Positions 24,548 through 33,432 are shown, numbered from the stretch's first letter. The stretch is DNA of 35,962 nucleotides from Terriglobia bacterium (GCA_030041095.1 JASHON010000117.1:1-35962), one strand, 5' to 3'. The notes: generated by a model not told the origin, from the letters alone. Made by a program: numbers and translations.

Positions 24548-25327
24548 TTGAGCGTCCGTGTTTGCGTACTCGGTAGCGGGAGCAAGGGCAACTCAACCTG
24601 GGTGGCCACGGAAAGCGCCCGCGTACTCGTCGATGCCGGCTTTAGCCGCCGCGAAACCTTGGCTCGGCTGGCTGCGGCGGGCGAGCCCGCGGATTGGTGC
24701 ACGGCGGTTCTGGTTTCCCACGAACACGCCGATCATGTTTGCGGTCTCAGCCGGCTGGCGGCAAGTTGGAAGTGTCCCGTCCACATTACAGCGGCCACGC
24801 GCGCCGCGCTCCCATCAGATCCAAGAATCAACGCCTGGGAAACCATGACGCCTGGCGCCCGATTTCAACTTCGGGATATTGAGATCTCGCCATTTTCCAT
24901 TCCTCACGACGCCGCAGACCCGGTGGCCTTCACGCTGGTGGCGCAAGGCATCAAGATCGCCATCGTGACGGACCTTGGCTACATCCCGGAGCTTGTGAAG
25001 CAGCGGGTCGAGGGGTGCCACTGCCTCATCTTCGAATCGAATCACGACCTGGAAATGCTCAAGATCGGCCCGTATCCCTGGCATGTGAAACAGCGCGTGA
25101 TGAGCCGGCAAGGACACCTCTCGAATCTGGCCACCGCGGAATTTCTGCAATCTGACTTCGACGGAAATGCCCAAGTGATCGTGCTGGCGCACCTGAGCGA
25201 GACCAACAATCATCCTGAGATTGCTCGCTTGAGCGCGGAAGAAGCGCTCTCCCGCAGAGTGCGAAACGCGCGGCCCGAGCTTCTCCTGGCCGAGCAATCA
25301 GCTCCCACGCGAACCTTCAAGTGGTAA
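24548..25327 (+). CDS. MBL-fold metallo-hydrolase (YycJ/WalJ-like)
   Basis: 259 residues of the metallo-beta-lactamase fold. The N-terminus VCVLGSGSKGNSTWVA and the metal site SHEHADH (His58, His60, Asp62, His63) are characteristic of the YycJ/WalJ group; further ligands are expected in IVTDLGYI, FESNHD and VLAHLSETNNHP. WalJ-type proteins are 5' exonuclease-like enzymes linked to DNA repair and envelope regulation in Firmicutes; the role here is inferred. The start is TTG, well supported by GGGAG five bases upstream. It ends four bases before the convergent stop of mtnA. Confidence 0.9.
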   Translation: MSVRVCVLGSGSKGNSTWVATESARVLVDAGFSRRETLARLAAAGEPADWCTAVLVSHEHADHVCGLSRLAASWKCPVHITAATRAALPSDPRINAWETMTPGARFQLRDIEISPFSIPHDAADPVAFTLVAQGIKIAIVTDLGYIPELVKQRVEGCHCLIFESNHDLEMLKIGPYPWHVKQRVMSRQGHLSNLATAEFLQSDFDGNAQVIVLAHLSETNNHPEIARLSAEEALSRRVRNARPELLLAEQSAPTRTFKW

Positions 25328-25331
25328 CCCA

Positions 25332-26384
25332 TCACTGAGTCAAAGCCCGCAGACTTTCCGTGTATGGGGCGCGCGCCACACCCCGCTCCGTAATGATGGC
25401 CGTGACGTAGCGGTGCGGAGTGACGTCAAAGGCCGGGTGGCGAGCTTCCACGTTGCCCGGAGCGATGGAAACACCCGCCAGGTGAGTGACTTCCTCGGGA
25501 CTTCGTTCCTCAATCGGAATCTGGTCGCCGGAAGCCAGGCTTAAGTCAACCGTGGAAAGCGGAGCCGCAACGTAGAATGGCACTCGATTCTCGCGCGCCA
25601 GCACGGCGACGGAATACGTCCCGATCTTATTGGCTACGTCACCGTTTGCCGCAATGCGGTCAGCGCCCACAATGGCGGCATCGAGCGCTCCCTGCTTCAT
25701 GAAGTGGCCCGCCATGCTGTCCGTGATGAGGGTCACCGGCACGCCGTCGCTCGCAAGCTCCCACGCAGTCAGCCGCGCGCCTTGCAAGAAAGGCCGCGTT
25801 TCATCCGCAAACACACGAAGCTTTTTCCCTGCACCCACGGCGGCGCGGATGACTCCCAGCGCCGTACCGTACCCTCCAGTCGCCAGCGCGCCTGCGTTGC
25901 AATGGGTCAGCACGGTGGCCGAAGATCCCAGGAGTGCGGCGCCATGTCTTCCGATGGCCCGATTGGCAGCAATATCTTCTTCCAGCACTTGCCGGGCTTC
26001 AGCCACAAGCCGCTCCTTAGCCCGCCGGATTCGATCCTCGTCGGAGCCATCCGCCGCCATCGACCGGTCAAATTCCGCTCGCATGCGCTGAATGGCCCAA
26101 AAGAGGTTCACCGCGGTTGGGCGGGTCTGCGAGATGCACTGCGCTCCGGCTTCAAAATCCTGACGCAAACGCTCCATATCGGGCGCCGACGAGCGGCTTA
26201 CGGCCAAGGCCGCTCCCATGGCTGCTGCCACGCCAATCGCCGGCGCGCCACGAATCACCATCCGCTTGATGGCGTTCGCCACTTCGGCTGCGTCCTTGCA
26301 CGTGACGTAGACTTCTTCGGCAGGGAGTCGCGTCTGGTCAATCATCCGCACGCCCTCGTTGGTCCACTCAATCGTTTTGAACAT
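25332..26384 (-). CDS. mtnA: S-methyl-5-thioribose-1-phosphate isomerase
   Basis: 350-residue enzyme of methionine salvage that isomerises methylthioribose-1-phosphate to methylthioribulose-1-phosphate. Conserved sites are [13 protein letters not shown] (phosphate binding, about 43-55), [19 protein letters not shown] with catalytic Cys162, and [20 protein letters not shown] with catalytic Asp242. The C-terminal part [13 protein letters not shown]-like segment is also family-typical. The frame is open to 26453, but ATG at 26384 starts the conserved FKTIEW and has AGGGG four bases upstream. It follows the PCD gene by 28 bp on the same strand, so the two are probably cotranscribed. Confidence 0.96.
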   Translation of the reverse strand: MFKTIEWTNEGVRMIDQTRLPAEEVYVTCKDAAEVANAIKRMVIRGAPAIGVAAAMGAALAVSRSSAPDMERLRQDFEAGAQCISQTRPTAVNLFWAIQRMRAEFDRSMAADGSDEDRIRRAKERLVAEARQVLEEDIAANRAIGRHGAALLGSSATVLTHCNAGALATGGYGTALGVIRAAVGAGKKLRVFADETRPFLQGARLTAWELASDGVPVTLITDSMAGHFMKQGALDAAIVGADRIAANGDVANKIGTYSVAVLARENRVPFYVAAPLSTVDLSLASGDQIPIEERSPEEVTHLAGVSIAPGNVEARHPAFDVTPHRYVTAIITERGVARAPYTESLRALTQ

Positions 26385-26412
26385 CAGCCCCTGTCTCCGA
26401 TACTCCCCGCTG

Positions 26413-26739
26413 TTACAGCGCGCGGTCGATCTTGGCGGCCAGGATGAAGTCACTTTCCGTCAAGCCATCAATTTTGTGAGTCCAGGTTTTGATGTCAACC
26501 CGGCCCCATGCCAAGTAAATATCCGGATGGTGCCCTTGTTCTTCGGCAATCTCGCCCACGCGATTAACAAAGGCAAGCGCTTTCGCGAAATCGGGGAATG
26601 CATAGGTCTTCAGCAGGTGGTGCTCGTCGACCACCTTCCAATCCGAAACCTGCTTTTCCAGGGCAAGGAGCGGCTCACCTTTAAGTGGAGGAACTCCTCC
26701 CCGGCACGGAACGCACTGTTTAGCTGCCAAATCGGACAT
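26413..26739 (-). CDS. Pterin-4a-carbinolamine dehydratase
   Basis: 108-residue enzyme that dehydrates 4a-hydroxytetrahydrobiopterin, recycling the cofactor of aromatic amino acid hydroxylases; bacterial members also serve other pterin roles. The signature [18 protein letters not shown] and KTWTH carries the catalytic His70, His71 and His88. The N-terminus has two extra cysteines (QCVPCRGG). The ATG at 26739 is chosen because AAAGGA lies seven bases upstream; the frame is open to 26784. First gene of a likely pair with mtnA. No hydroxylase gene is in the window. Confidence 0.92.
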   Translation of the reverse strand: MSDLAAKQCVPCRGGVPPLKGEPLLALEKQVSDWKVVDEHHLLKTYAFPDFAKALAFVNRVGEIAEEQGHHPDIYLAWGRVDIKTWTHKIDGLTESDFILAAKIDRAL

Positions 26740-26775
26740 CGTTTTTCCTTTCACGCGAAGATCGGTAGCACCTTG

Positions 26776-26781
26776 ATTATA
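26776..26781 (-). promoter_or_regulatory. Candidate -10 box of the dehydratase-mtnA pair
   Basis: A perfect TATAAT on the minus strand, 36 bases before the ATG at 26739. No good -35 match. Its upstream region overlaps that of the divergent heme-operon promoter. Confidence 0.45.
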
Positions 26782-26802
26782 CAAGAGCGGGCCAAGCGGT
26801 AA

Positions 26803-26811
26803 TGTTATACT
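26803..26811 (+). promoter_or_regulatory. Candidate extended -10 promoter of the heme operon
   Basis: TGTTATACT matches the extended -10 pattern (TG-n-TATAAT) on the plus strand. The ATG of the hemX-like gene follows 21 bases later. No clear -35 box, as expected for extended -10 promoters. Confidence 0.45.
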
Positions 26812-26832
26812 TTTTGTTGGATTTTCGGGGCT

Positions 26833-27657
26833 ATGTATTCCGATCTGCTATGGTTCGCGGTGGCTTTTTATGGATTGGCGATCATTTTGGCGGCGCCCTC
26901 GGCCGCCCGTGGGCGCCCAACCTTCAGCTCCGCATCGGTCGCGGCGGTGGTGCTTGGACTGGTACTGAATGGCGCTGCCTTGATCGCGGATGCGCAAACT
27001 CTTCACCGCATCCCGCTGACGGGAATTGAAGCCGCGCTTTCCTTTCTCGCGTTGTGCATTGCCGCTGCCTTTTTGCTCATCTCCCGCGCCTATCGATCTT
27101 ATGGAGTTGGCTGGCTGGGAGCCCTCGTCCTCCCGATCGTTTTCCTCCTAACGCTGGCTGCCGCGCTCGGCACGCGCTCCGCTCGAGACGTGCAAGTTCT
27201 GGCCGACCGGTGGCTGATTGTCCACAGCATCACCATGATTCTGGGATACACGTGCGTCTTTCTTACTTTTGCGGCTGCGGTGATGTACTTAATGCAGGCC
27301 GGCGAGCTGAAATCGAAGCGTCCCCGGAGCTTCTACCGTTTCCTTCCGCCACTTGAAGTGTGCGACCGGCTCTACGACCAGACGCTGGTTTTCGGTGTGC
27401 TGCTGCTGACGATTGGAATCGTGACAGGGTTTTTCTGGGCCGCGCGCATGTGGAAAGGCTCGTGGGAGCTGGACCCGAAGATTTTGGCGTCGATTGTGAC
27501 GTGGGCGATTTACGCAGTGCTGGGCTCGACGCGGCTTTACGGAAGGTGGAAGGGTCGAAAATCCGCCTATGTGGCGATCATCGGGTTTGCTGCAGTCATG
27601 ATCACCTTTCTTGGCGCAACCTTTTTGAGCTCTCAGCACGGATTCTTCCCTCGGTAA
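26833..27657 (+). CDS. HemX/CcsA-like cytochrome c assembly membrane protein
   Basis: 274 residues with about eight membrane helices. The region GSWELDPKILASIVTWAIY is a variant of the tryptophan-rich heme-handling motif of CcsA/CcmC proteins, and an invariant-type histidine sits in WLIVHSITMILGY and another near the end (SSQHG). Its place directly before hemA matches the HemX arrangement, where the protein influences glutamyl-tRNA reductase levels or heme delivery. Whether it acts in cytochrome c maturation or in hemA control is not decided. The ATG at 26833 is the first plausible start; a candidate promoter lies just upstream. The gene ends 16 bp before hemA. Confidence 0.85.
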   Translation: MYSDLLWFAVAFYGLAIILAAPSAARGRPTFSSASVAAVVLGLVLNGAALIADAQTLHRIPLTGIEAALSFLALCIAAAFLLISRAYRSYGVGWLGALVLPIVFLLTLAAALGTRSARDVQVLADRWLIVHSITMILGYTCVFLTFAAAVMYLMQAGELKSKRPRSFYRFLPPLEVCDRLYDQTLVFGVLLLTIGIVTGFFWAARMWKGSWELDPKILASIVTWAIYAVLGSTRLYGRWKGRKSAYVAIIGFAAVMITFLGATFLSSQHGFFPR

Positions 27658-27673
27658 ACTCGATGCACTGACC

Positions 27674-28939
27674 ATGAATCTCGTTCTCGTAGGAATCAAT
27701 CATCGTACGGCTCCCGTCGAAGTGCGCGAGAAGATGGTGATCCAGGAGGCGCGGCAGGCGGCGGTCCTTACGGACCTGGTCCGCCGCGAAGGCATTCGGG
27801 AAGGATTGATCCTTTCCACATGCAATCGCACGGAGATTGCCGTCCGCGCGGACAGCTCGAGCGAGCCGGAGCACACGCTTCGGCGGTTCCTGGCGGATAC
27901 ACACCACTGCAACCTGGAGCTTTATGAGACGCATCTGTACTGGCTCCGCCAGCGGGAAGTGGTGGAGCACCTGTTTCGCGTGGCGTCAAGTTTGGACTCG
28001 ATGATTGTGGGCGAAGCCCAGATCCTGGGGCAGGTGAAGCAGGCAGCCCTGATTGCGCGGGAAGCGGGCGCGCTGCAAGGCGAGCTTCATGACGTCGTCG
28101 AGCATGCGCTGGCTGTTGGCCGGCGGGTAAGGCGCGAGACGGCCATCGGGGTTGCCTCTGTTTCCGTTTCGACTGCGGCCGTAGAGCTCGCCAGGAGTAT
28201 TTTTGGAAGCCTGGAGGGGAAAAAGGTCTTTATTCTCGGATCAGGGAAAATGAGCGAGCTGGCGGCGCGGAGCCTCGCGTCCAGCGGCGCGCGAGACATC
28301 CTGGTGAGCAGCCGCAATTACGATCGAGCCGTCGATCTCGCAACCCGATTCCACGGCGAGGCTGTGCCGTTCGACCGGATTTTTCATCATCTCGCACATG
28401 CCGATATCGCAATCTGCTCCACCGGCTCGCCACACATGCTGATTCGTAAGTCGTACGTGGAAGAACTATTGAGCGCGCGAAAAAATCGTCCGATCTTTTT
28501 TATCGATCTGGCCGTCCCGCGCGACGTCGATCCCGCCGTCGACGAGCTCGACAACGCTTTCCTTTACGACATCGACGACCTCGGCCGCGTGGTTCAGAAC
28601 AATCGGGAGCAGCGAAAACGTGAGGCAACGTGGGCGGAGGAGATCGTTCAGCAGGAAGCCGACCGCATGATGCGGCGACTGGAATCGAAAGAGCTGGCGC
28701 CGACTATTGTCGCACTCGAGAAGCGGCTGCAAAGCATTCGCGAAGGAGAATTGGCGCGCTTCAACGGCCGCCTGGCAGAGCTCACGTCTGACCAGCGGGA
28801 ATCCGTGAACGCCCTCACCCAGGCAATCCTGAGCAAGATTCTGCACGGCCCGGTCAGTGAGCTTAAGGACGCTGCCGGCAGGCCGGATCACAGCACACTG
28901 GTTCAGTTGGTTCGCCGCATCTTCGGCGTACCCGATTAG
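27674..28939 (+). CDS. hemA: Glutamyl-tRNA reductase
   Basis: First committed enzyme of the C5 tetrapyrrole pathway; it reduces glutamyl-tRNA(Glu) to glutamate-1-semialdehyde with NADPH. At 421 residues it is full length. Visible are GINHRTAPVEVREK, LSTCNRTEI with the catalytic Cys50, SLDSMIVGEAQILGQVK, the NADPH-binding KKVFILGSGKMSELAARSL, and a C-terminal dimerisation helix. The substrate, charged tRNA-Glu, is also encoded in this window (9883). It is the second gene of the heme operon, with hemC following after only five bases. Confidence 0.97.
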   Translation: MNLVLVGINHRTAPVEVREKMVIQEARQAAVLTDLVRREGIREGLILSTCNRTEIAVRADSSSEPEHTLRRFLADTHHCNLELYETHLYWLRQREVVEHLFRVASSLDSMIVGEAQILGQVKQAALIAREAGALQGELHDVVEHALAVGRRVRRETAIGVASVSVSTAAVELARSIFGSLEGKKVFILGSGKMSELAARSLASSGARDILVSSRNYDRAVDLATRFHGEAVPFDRIFHHLAHADIAICSTGSPHMLIRKSYVEELLSARKNRPIFFIDLAVPRDVDPAVDELDNAFLYDIDDLGRVVQNNREQRKREATWAEEIVQQEADRMMRRLESKELAPTIVALEKRLQSIREGELARFNGRLAELTSDQRESVNALTQAILSKILHGPVSELKDAAGRPDHSTLVQLVRRIFGVPD

Positions 28940-28944
28940 TTTCC

Positions 28945-29853
28945 ATGACTTTGATTGCCGGCTCCCGAGGCAGCAAGCTCGCAGTTTGTCAGGCGCGTTG
29001 GGTGAAAGAACGCCTGGAAGCGCTTGGTTATTCCGTCGAGCTTCGAACCATCGTCACCAGCGGCGACCGGCTCGCGCATGCTTCCCTTCCTGACACCGGA
29101 ACCAAGGGATTGTTCGTCAAAGAAATCGAAGAGGCGCTCGCAGATGGCGCTATCGACGTGGCCGTGCATAGCTTAAAGGATTTGCCCGTGGATCAGCCGG
29201 AGGGCCTGTTCATCGCTGCAATTCCAGCACGCGAGGATGCGCGCGACGTCCTGGTTACGCAAGGCGGCGAGAAACTCAACGAATTGCCTGCCGGAGCGCG
29301 CCTCGGTACGAGCAGCCCTCGGCGGCGGGCGCAGCTTCGTGCCTTAAGGGACGACCTCGAAGCCGTTCCCATTCGGGGCAACCTGGATACGCGCCTGGCG
29401 AAATTGGCGCAGGGTGAATGTGATGGCTTATTGCTCGCGGCGGCGGGGCTTCGCCGGCTGGGGCTGCAACACCGACTTAGCCAGACTTTCTCCATCGAGG
29501 AAATGTGCCCAGCTCCCGGGCAAGGCGCTTTGGCCGTAGAAATCCGTCGCAACGATAACCGGGGCGCGGAAGCCGTGAGCAAGTTGGATGACCGCTTGAC
29601 GCGCCTCGCGGTTCGTGCTGAACGCGCAGCGCTCCGCGCATTGGGCGGTGGGTGCCAGACGCCGGTGGGCATCCATGCGCGCGCTGAGAACGGCCGCCTG
29701 GTGGTTTTCGGTATGGTTTCTGATCCAGGAGGAACGCAAATGGCCCGCGCTTGCGTTTATGGGGCCTTGGAAGAACCCGAAGACACTGGCGGGCGGCTTG
29801 CCGCCGAGCTGATCGAAGCCGGCGCCGATTCGCTTCTTAAAGGTGGGGGATAA
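28945..29853 (+). CDS. hemC: Porphobilinogen deaminase (hydroxymethylbilane synthase)
   Basis: 302 residues; links four porphobilinogen units into hydroxymethylbilane. The covalent dipyrromethane cofactor cysteine is Cys237 in LGGGCQTPVG; the catalytic aspartate is Asp79 in HSLKDLP. Also typical are GSRGSKLAVCQA, TKGLFVKEIE, LGTSSPRRRAQLRA and RGNLDTRLAKL. The start ATG is five bases after the hemA stop, pointing to translational coupling. Ends about 108 bp before the preferred start of cobA-hemD. Confidence 0.97.
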   Translation: MTLIAGSRGSKLAVCQARWVKERLEALGYSVELRTIVTSGDRLAHASLPDTGTKGLFVKEIEEALADGAIDVAVHSLKDLPVDQPEGLFIAAIPAREDARDVLVTQGGEKLNELPAGARLGTSSPRRRAQLRALRDDLEAVPIRGNLDTRLAKLAQGECDGLLLAAAGLRRLGLQHRLSQTFSIEEMCPAPGQGALAVEIRRNDNRGAEAVSKLDDRLTRLAVRAERAALRALGGGCQTPVGIHARAENGRLVVFGMVSDPGGTQMARACVYGALEEPEDTGGRLAAELIEAGADSLLKGGG

Positions 29854-29961
29854 GAGAGTTTTGTGTTGCCCCTCCAGGAATCAGCGCTTCGGCGAATGCG
29901 CCAGGGCGCTCCGGGAGCTTTCGAGAACTTCGATCGAACAGCCCTGGGAACTTTTCAACTT

Positions 29962-31458
29962 ATGGCGGGAAAAGTTTATCTCGTGGGCGCAGGACCAGGC
30001 GACCCCGGCCTTCTCACGCTAAAGGGCAAATGGGCCCTCGAGCGGGCCGATTGCGTCATTTACGATTTCCTCGCCAATGAAGAGCTGCTCAATTATGCCA
30101 GGCCGGATTGTGAAAAGGTCTGCGCGGGCAAGAGACCTGGCCGACATTCGCTTTCACAGGAACGGTTGAATCGAATACTGGTGGAAAAAGCACAACAAGG
30201 AAGCGTGGTGGTCCGGCTCAAGGGCGGCGATCCGTTCATCTTCGGACGTGGCGGAGAAGAAGCCGCCGCACTCGCCGAGGCGGGAATCCGATACGAGATC
30301 GTGCCGGGCGTCTCTTCAGCGCACGCTGTTCCGGCCTATGCCGGCATTCCACTCACCCAGCGCGGATATTCCTCCAGCGTGTCGCTGCTCTCGTGGCGTT
30401 CGGGTCTCGAGAAGGATGAGCAGGAAACTCATCAAGCCTGCGGGGAAACGCTGGTTTTTCTGATGGGAACGAGAAGCCTCTCACAAATCGCCAAAAGGTT
30501 AGTGGACGGCGGGCACGACCCTTCCACGCCTGCGGCCGTGATTCGCCGGGGAACACTTCCGTACCAGGAAGTGGTGACCGGCACGCTGAAAGACATTTCG
30601 CTCAAGGCTCGCTCTCTGGCGCCGCCGGCGGTAGTGGTGGTCGGAAACGTCGTGAGCCTGCGCCGACAACTCATGTGGTATGAACATCTGCCTCTTTTTG
30701 GCAAGAGAGTGGTCATGACCAGGGCGGAAGCGCAGGCCGCGTCTTTCAAAGAAGCGCTCGCAGAGCGGGGGGCGCTGCCGGTAAGTTTGCCGCTCGTGGA
30801 AGTACGCGCGCCAGAGTCCTGGGAGCCACTCGATAACGCGCTCCGTCGCGTGGAGGAATTCGATTATCTTCTTGTTACCTCAGTGAACGGTGTGCGCAAC
30901 TTCCTGGCTCGCCTCCGAAGACTCGGGAAAGATGTGCGAGCTCTGAAAGGCATCGAAATTGGCGCGATCGGCCCCGCCACCGCGGCGGAGTTCGAGACGG
31001 CAGGAATTCGCGTGGACTTTATTCCGGCCGTCTACCAGGCTGAAGGGTTACTCGAAGTACTGGGAGGGCGCGCGCTGAAGGGAAAGTCCTTTCTCATTCC
31101 GCGGGCCCGCGTAGCGCGAGACGTGGTGCCGAAAGCTCTGAAGGAACAGGGCGCACACGTCGAAGTGGTGGAGGCATACAACACCGGCTTACCCCGCTAC
31201 CAACCCAGGAAAGTCGCCGCAAAGTTTGAGCCTCTTCCTGACGCGCTCACTTTCACCAGCTCATCGACGGTTTGGAACTTCCTCAAGCTTCCTCTAACGC
31301 CAGAGCTACGAAAAAAGCTGGCATCGTGCAAGATCGCCTCGATTGGCCCCATTACCTCCGCATCTTTGCGCCAAGCCGGATTCCCCGTTGACATCGAGGC
31401 GCGCGAATCGACCGTGCCAGGTTTGGTTGCGGCTCTCGAGGCATATTTCCGGCGGTGA
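29962..31458 (+). CDS. Uroporphyrinogen-III methyltransferase / synthase fusion (CobA-HemD)
   Basis: Two enzymes in one 498-residue chain. Residues 1-245 are the SAM-dependent uroporphyrinogen-III C-methyltransferase (siroheme/cobalamin branch): VYLVGAGPGDPGLLTLKG at the start, VVRLKGGDPFIFGRGGEE, and AYAGIPLTQRG. Residues 255-498 are uroporphyrinogen-III synthase: FGKRVVMTRAEAQA, FDYLLVTSVNGVRNFL, AIGPATAAEFE, LIPRARVARDVVP and the final FTSSSTVWNF. Together they make uroporphyrinogen III from hydroxymethylbilane and divert part of it. The frame is open to a GTG at 29863, but ATG at 29962 begins the conserved part; its ribosome site is weak. Last gene of the operon. Confidence 0.94.
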   Translation: MAGKVYLVGAGPGDPGLLTLKGKWALERADCVIYDFLANEELLNYARPDCEKVCAGKRPGRHSLSQERLNRILVEKAQQGSVVVRLKGGDPFIFGRGGEEAAALAEAGIRYEIVPGVSSAHAVPAYAGIPLTQRGYSSSVSLLSWRSGLEKDEQETHQACGETLVFLMGTRSLSQIAKRLVDGGHDPSTPAAVIRRGTLPYQEVVTGTLKDISLKARSLAPPAVVVVGNVVSLRRQLMWYEHLPLFGKRVVMTRAEAQAASFKEALAERGALPVSLPLVEVRAPESWEPLDNALRRVEEFDYLLVTSVNGVRNFLARLRRLGKDVRALKGIEIGAIGPATAAEFETAGIRVDFIPAVYQAEGLLEVLGGRALKGKSFLIPRARVARDVVPKALKEQGAHVEVVEAYNTGLPRYQPRKVAAKFEPLPDALTFTSSSTVWNFLKLPLTPELRKKLASCKIASIGPITSASLRQAGFPVDIEARESTVPGLVAALEAYFRR

Positions 31459-31462
31459 TTTC

Positions 31463-32248
31463 TTACAGGTTCAAAATCTCACGCAGCCTGCGGCTTTGAG
31501 TGCGGCTGACGGGAATCTCCGTTTGCCTGCGGTCGTCCATTTTCAATTGGAACGAGCTCTTGAACCATGGAACCACTTCCTTGATGCGGTTGATGTTGAT
31601 GAGGTAGGAACGATGGACGCGCCAAAACGTCTTTGGATCGAGATTGGCCTGCAGGTCCTCAACCGTCCGGAAATTCGATTGGCCCTCAAGCTCGCGAGTG
31701 ACAATGCTGATGACGCCATCCTCGATACTCGCGTAAATAAGGTCGTCTGAATCCACCAGGTGAAGGCGTCCGCCGCTCTTAACGATCAGCTTGGTCTTTT
31801 GCCTGGCCGGATCATTTTTTTCGAGCATGTGAACGAGCCGGTCGAGCTTCCCGCCGGTGGTCTCATCGGTCACCACCATCTTGCGCACTTTGGCGATCGC
31901 CTTGTCGAGCCGATTCCGGGAAATGGGCTTCAGAAGGTAATCGACCGCATTCACTTCAAACGCATGGACGGCGTACTGGTCGTAGGCGGTGACAAAGACA
32001 AAGGCAGGCAGCATAACTTTCTTCTCAAGCAGCTTCCGGATCACCGCAAACCCGTCCGGTCCGGGTATCTGCACATCCAGGAAGACGAGTTGAGGACCCA
32101 ATTCTCGGATCAGGTTCACGGCGTCAACGCCATTCGCCGCCTGCCCCACCAACTCGATCTCGTCCTCACCCTTCAAGAGGAATGCCAACTCGTCGCGCGC
32201 GGGCTGTTCGTCGTCAACGATCAAGGCGGTGATTCTCGTCGGCGTCAT
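31463..32248 (-). CDS. LytTR-family response regulator
   Basis: 261 residues: an N-terminal receiver domain and a C-terminal LytTR DNA-binding domain. In the receiver, Asp12-Asp13 (LIVDDEQPARDEL), the phosphorylated Asp58 (LVFLDVQIPGPDG), FVTAYDQYAVHAF and the lysine of DYLLKP are all present. The LytTR part (about 155-258) has IYASIEDGVISIVT, RVHRSYLININRI and the end of the fold in SRRLREIL. Such regulators bind promoters of their targets after phosphorylation by a 5TM-Lyt or HisKA_7TM-type kinase. No kinase gene is next to it. The ATG at 32248 has GGGGGA eight bases upstream; the frame is open to 32314. It ends four bases from the cobA-hemD stop. Confidence 0.93.
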   Translation of the reverse strand: MTPTRITALIVDDEQPARDELAFLLKGEDEIELVGQAANGVDAVNLIRELGPQLVFLDVQIPGPDGFAVIRKLLEKKVMLPAFVFVTAYDQYAVHAFEVNAVDYLLKPISRNRLDKAIAKVRKMVVTDETTGGKLDRLVHMLEKNDPARQKTKLIVKSGGRLHLVDSDDLIYASIEDGVISIVTRELEGQSNFRTVEDLQANLDPKTFWRVHRSYLININRIKEVVPWFKSSFQLKMDDRRQTEIPVSRTQSRRLREILNL

Positions 32249-32315
32249 GTTCGTATCCCCCGAACCCAGAAGATCAGTCACCGTGCTATTTCCTTCAATT
32301 CTTTCTCCCGTCACG

Positions 32316-32321
32316 ATTATA
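32316..32321 (-). promoter_or_regulatory. Candidate -10 box of the LytTR regulator
   Basis: A perfect TATAAT on the minus strand, 67 bases before the ATG at 32248. Its position just upstream of the alternative start at 32314 argues for the shorter protein. The -35 region shows no clear match. Confidence 0.4.
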
Positions 32322-32384
32322 AAGGTCTATCACCCGCGGCGCAGTGGGGGACTTTCCGGCCCGAGGCGCGGCAACCGGGAATTA

Positions 32385-33308
32385 TCACTGCATGCCCCGG
32401 CGGAGCCGGGCGGCGCGAACCGTGTTCGACATCAGCATCGCGATGGTGAGCGGGCCCACACCACCGGGAACGGGAGTAAAAGCACCCGCCACCTCCCTCA
32501 CGTCCTCCGGCTGGACGTCGCCGATCAGGACGGAACCTTTGGAAGCCAGCTTTTCGAGCGCCGCCGTGGGATCGTGGAAAGCCAACTTCACCTCTTCCGG
32601 CCTGCTCAGCCGGTTGGTTCCCACATCGATCACCGTGGCGCCCGGCTTGATGAACGGTCGAGTGAGCATGGCCGCGCGCCCCATTGCCGCAACAAGGATA
32701 TCGGCTTCGCGCGTGACCGCGGGCAAGTCGCGCGTTTGTGAATGGCATACGGTTACGGTGGCATGACGGTGCAGTAAAAGAATTGCCACCGGCTTTCCGA
32801 CCATGTCGCTTCGGCCGACGACTACAGCCCGCGCTCCCCGAATGGCAATTGCGCTGCGGTCAAGAATTTCGAGAATTCCTGCGGGCGTGCATGGCACCAG
32901 CCCCGGACGCCCGCTCAGCAGCTTGCCGGCATTCATGGGGTGGAGGCCATCGACGTCTTTGGAAGGGTCGATCGACAAAAGAATGGTTTTGGCGTCAATC
33001 TGAGGAGGCAGGGGAAGCTGGACGAGGATACCATCGATTGTATCCCGAGCGTTCAATTCATCCACCAGGCGCTTCAACTCAGATGTTGAGGTCGTGGCCG
33101 GCAACTCGATTCGCTCGCTATAGATGCCGAGCGCCTCGCAGGTCTTCACTTTGCTTCGCACGTAAATCTGCGAAGCGGGATTATCACCCACCAGGACTGC
33201 AGCGAGGCCGGGAACGACGCCTTGCGACTTTAGCGAGACGAGCCCCGCTTCCAACTCATTCTTGATCGCCGTAGCAATGGCGGCACCGTCGAGCAGCCGG
33301 GCTGGCAC
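32385..33308 (-). CDS. folD: Methylenetetrahydrofolate dehydrogenase / methenyltetrahydrofolate cyclohydrolase
   Basis: Bifunctional cytoplasmic enzyme of one-carbon metabolism, 307 residues. The active-site motif is YVRSKVKTCEALGI with the catalytic lysine at 53 (Y-x-x-x-K). Further landmarks are GILVQLPLP, KDVDGLHPMNAG, PCTPAGI, the NADP-binding VVVGRSDMVGKPVA and the C-terminal PVPGGVGPLTIAML. The frame is open to 33401 through the tRNA-Lys, which is clearly not protein. GTG at 33308, preceded by GAGGTGA, is the preferred start. It lies 35 bp downstream of tRNA-Lys on the same strand and may be cotranscribed with it. Confidence 0.96.
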   Translation of the reverse strand: MPARLLDGAAIATAIKNELEAGLVSLKSQGVVPGLAAVLVGDNPASQIYVRSKVKTCEALGIYSERIELPATTSTSELKRLVDELNARDTIDGILVQLPLPPQIDAKTILLSIDPSKDVDGLHPMNAGKLLSGRPGLVPCTPAGILEILDRSAIAIRGARAVVVGRSDMVGKPVAILLLHRHATVTVCHSQTRDLPAVTREADILVAAMGRAAMLTRPFIKPGATVIDVGTNRLSRPEEVKLAFHDPTAALEKLASKGSVLIGDVQPEDVREVAGAFTPVPGGVGPLTIAMLMSNTVRAARLRRGMQ

Positions 33309-33343
33309 GTCACCTCTCTTTCCGGGAAAACGGGCAGGTGGAT

Positions 33344-33415
33344 TGAGCCGGCTGGGACTCGAACCCAGAACCCCTGCCTTAAAAGGGCAGTGCTCTACCA
33401 TTGAGCTACCGGCCC
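33344..33415 (-). tRNA. tRNA-Lys (anticodon TTT)
   Basis: Minus-strand cloverleaf of 72 bases: acceptor GGGCCGG / CCGGCTC with one G-T pair, D-arm GCTC / GAGC, anticodon stem CTGCC/GGCAG around CTTTTAA giving TTT, T-arm CTGGG/CCCAG with TTCGAGT, discriminator A. The 3' CCA is not encoded (ATC follows the discriminator), unlike the other two tRNAs here. Confidence 0.94.
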
Positions 33416-33432
33416 GTAACCCGTCCTAAAAG

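Noticed and set aside
33308-33401. An N-terminal extension of FolD
   Set aside because: These codons are the tRNA-Lys and its spacer read as protein; GTG at 33308 with a ribosome site is the sensible start.
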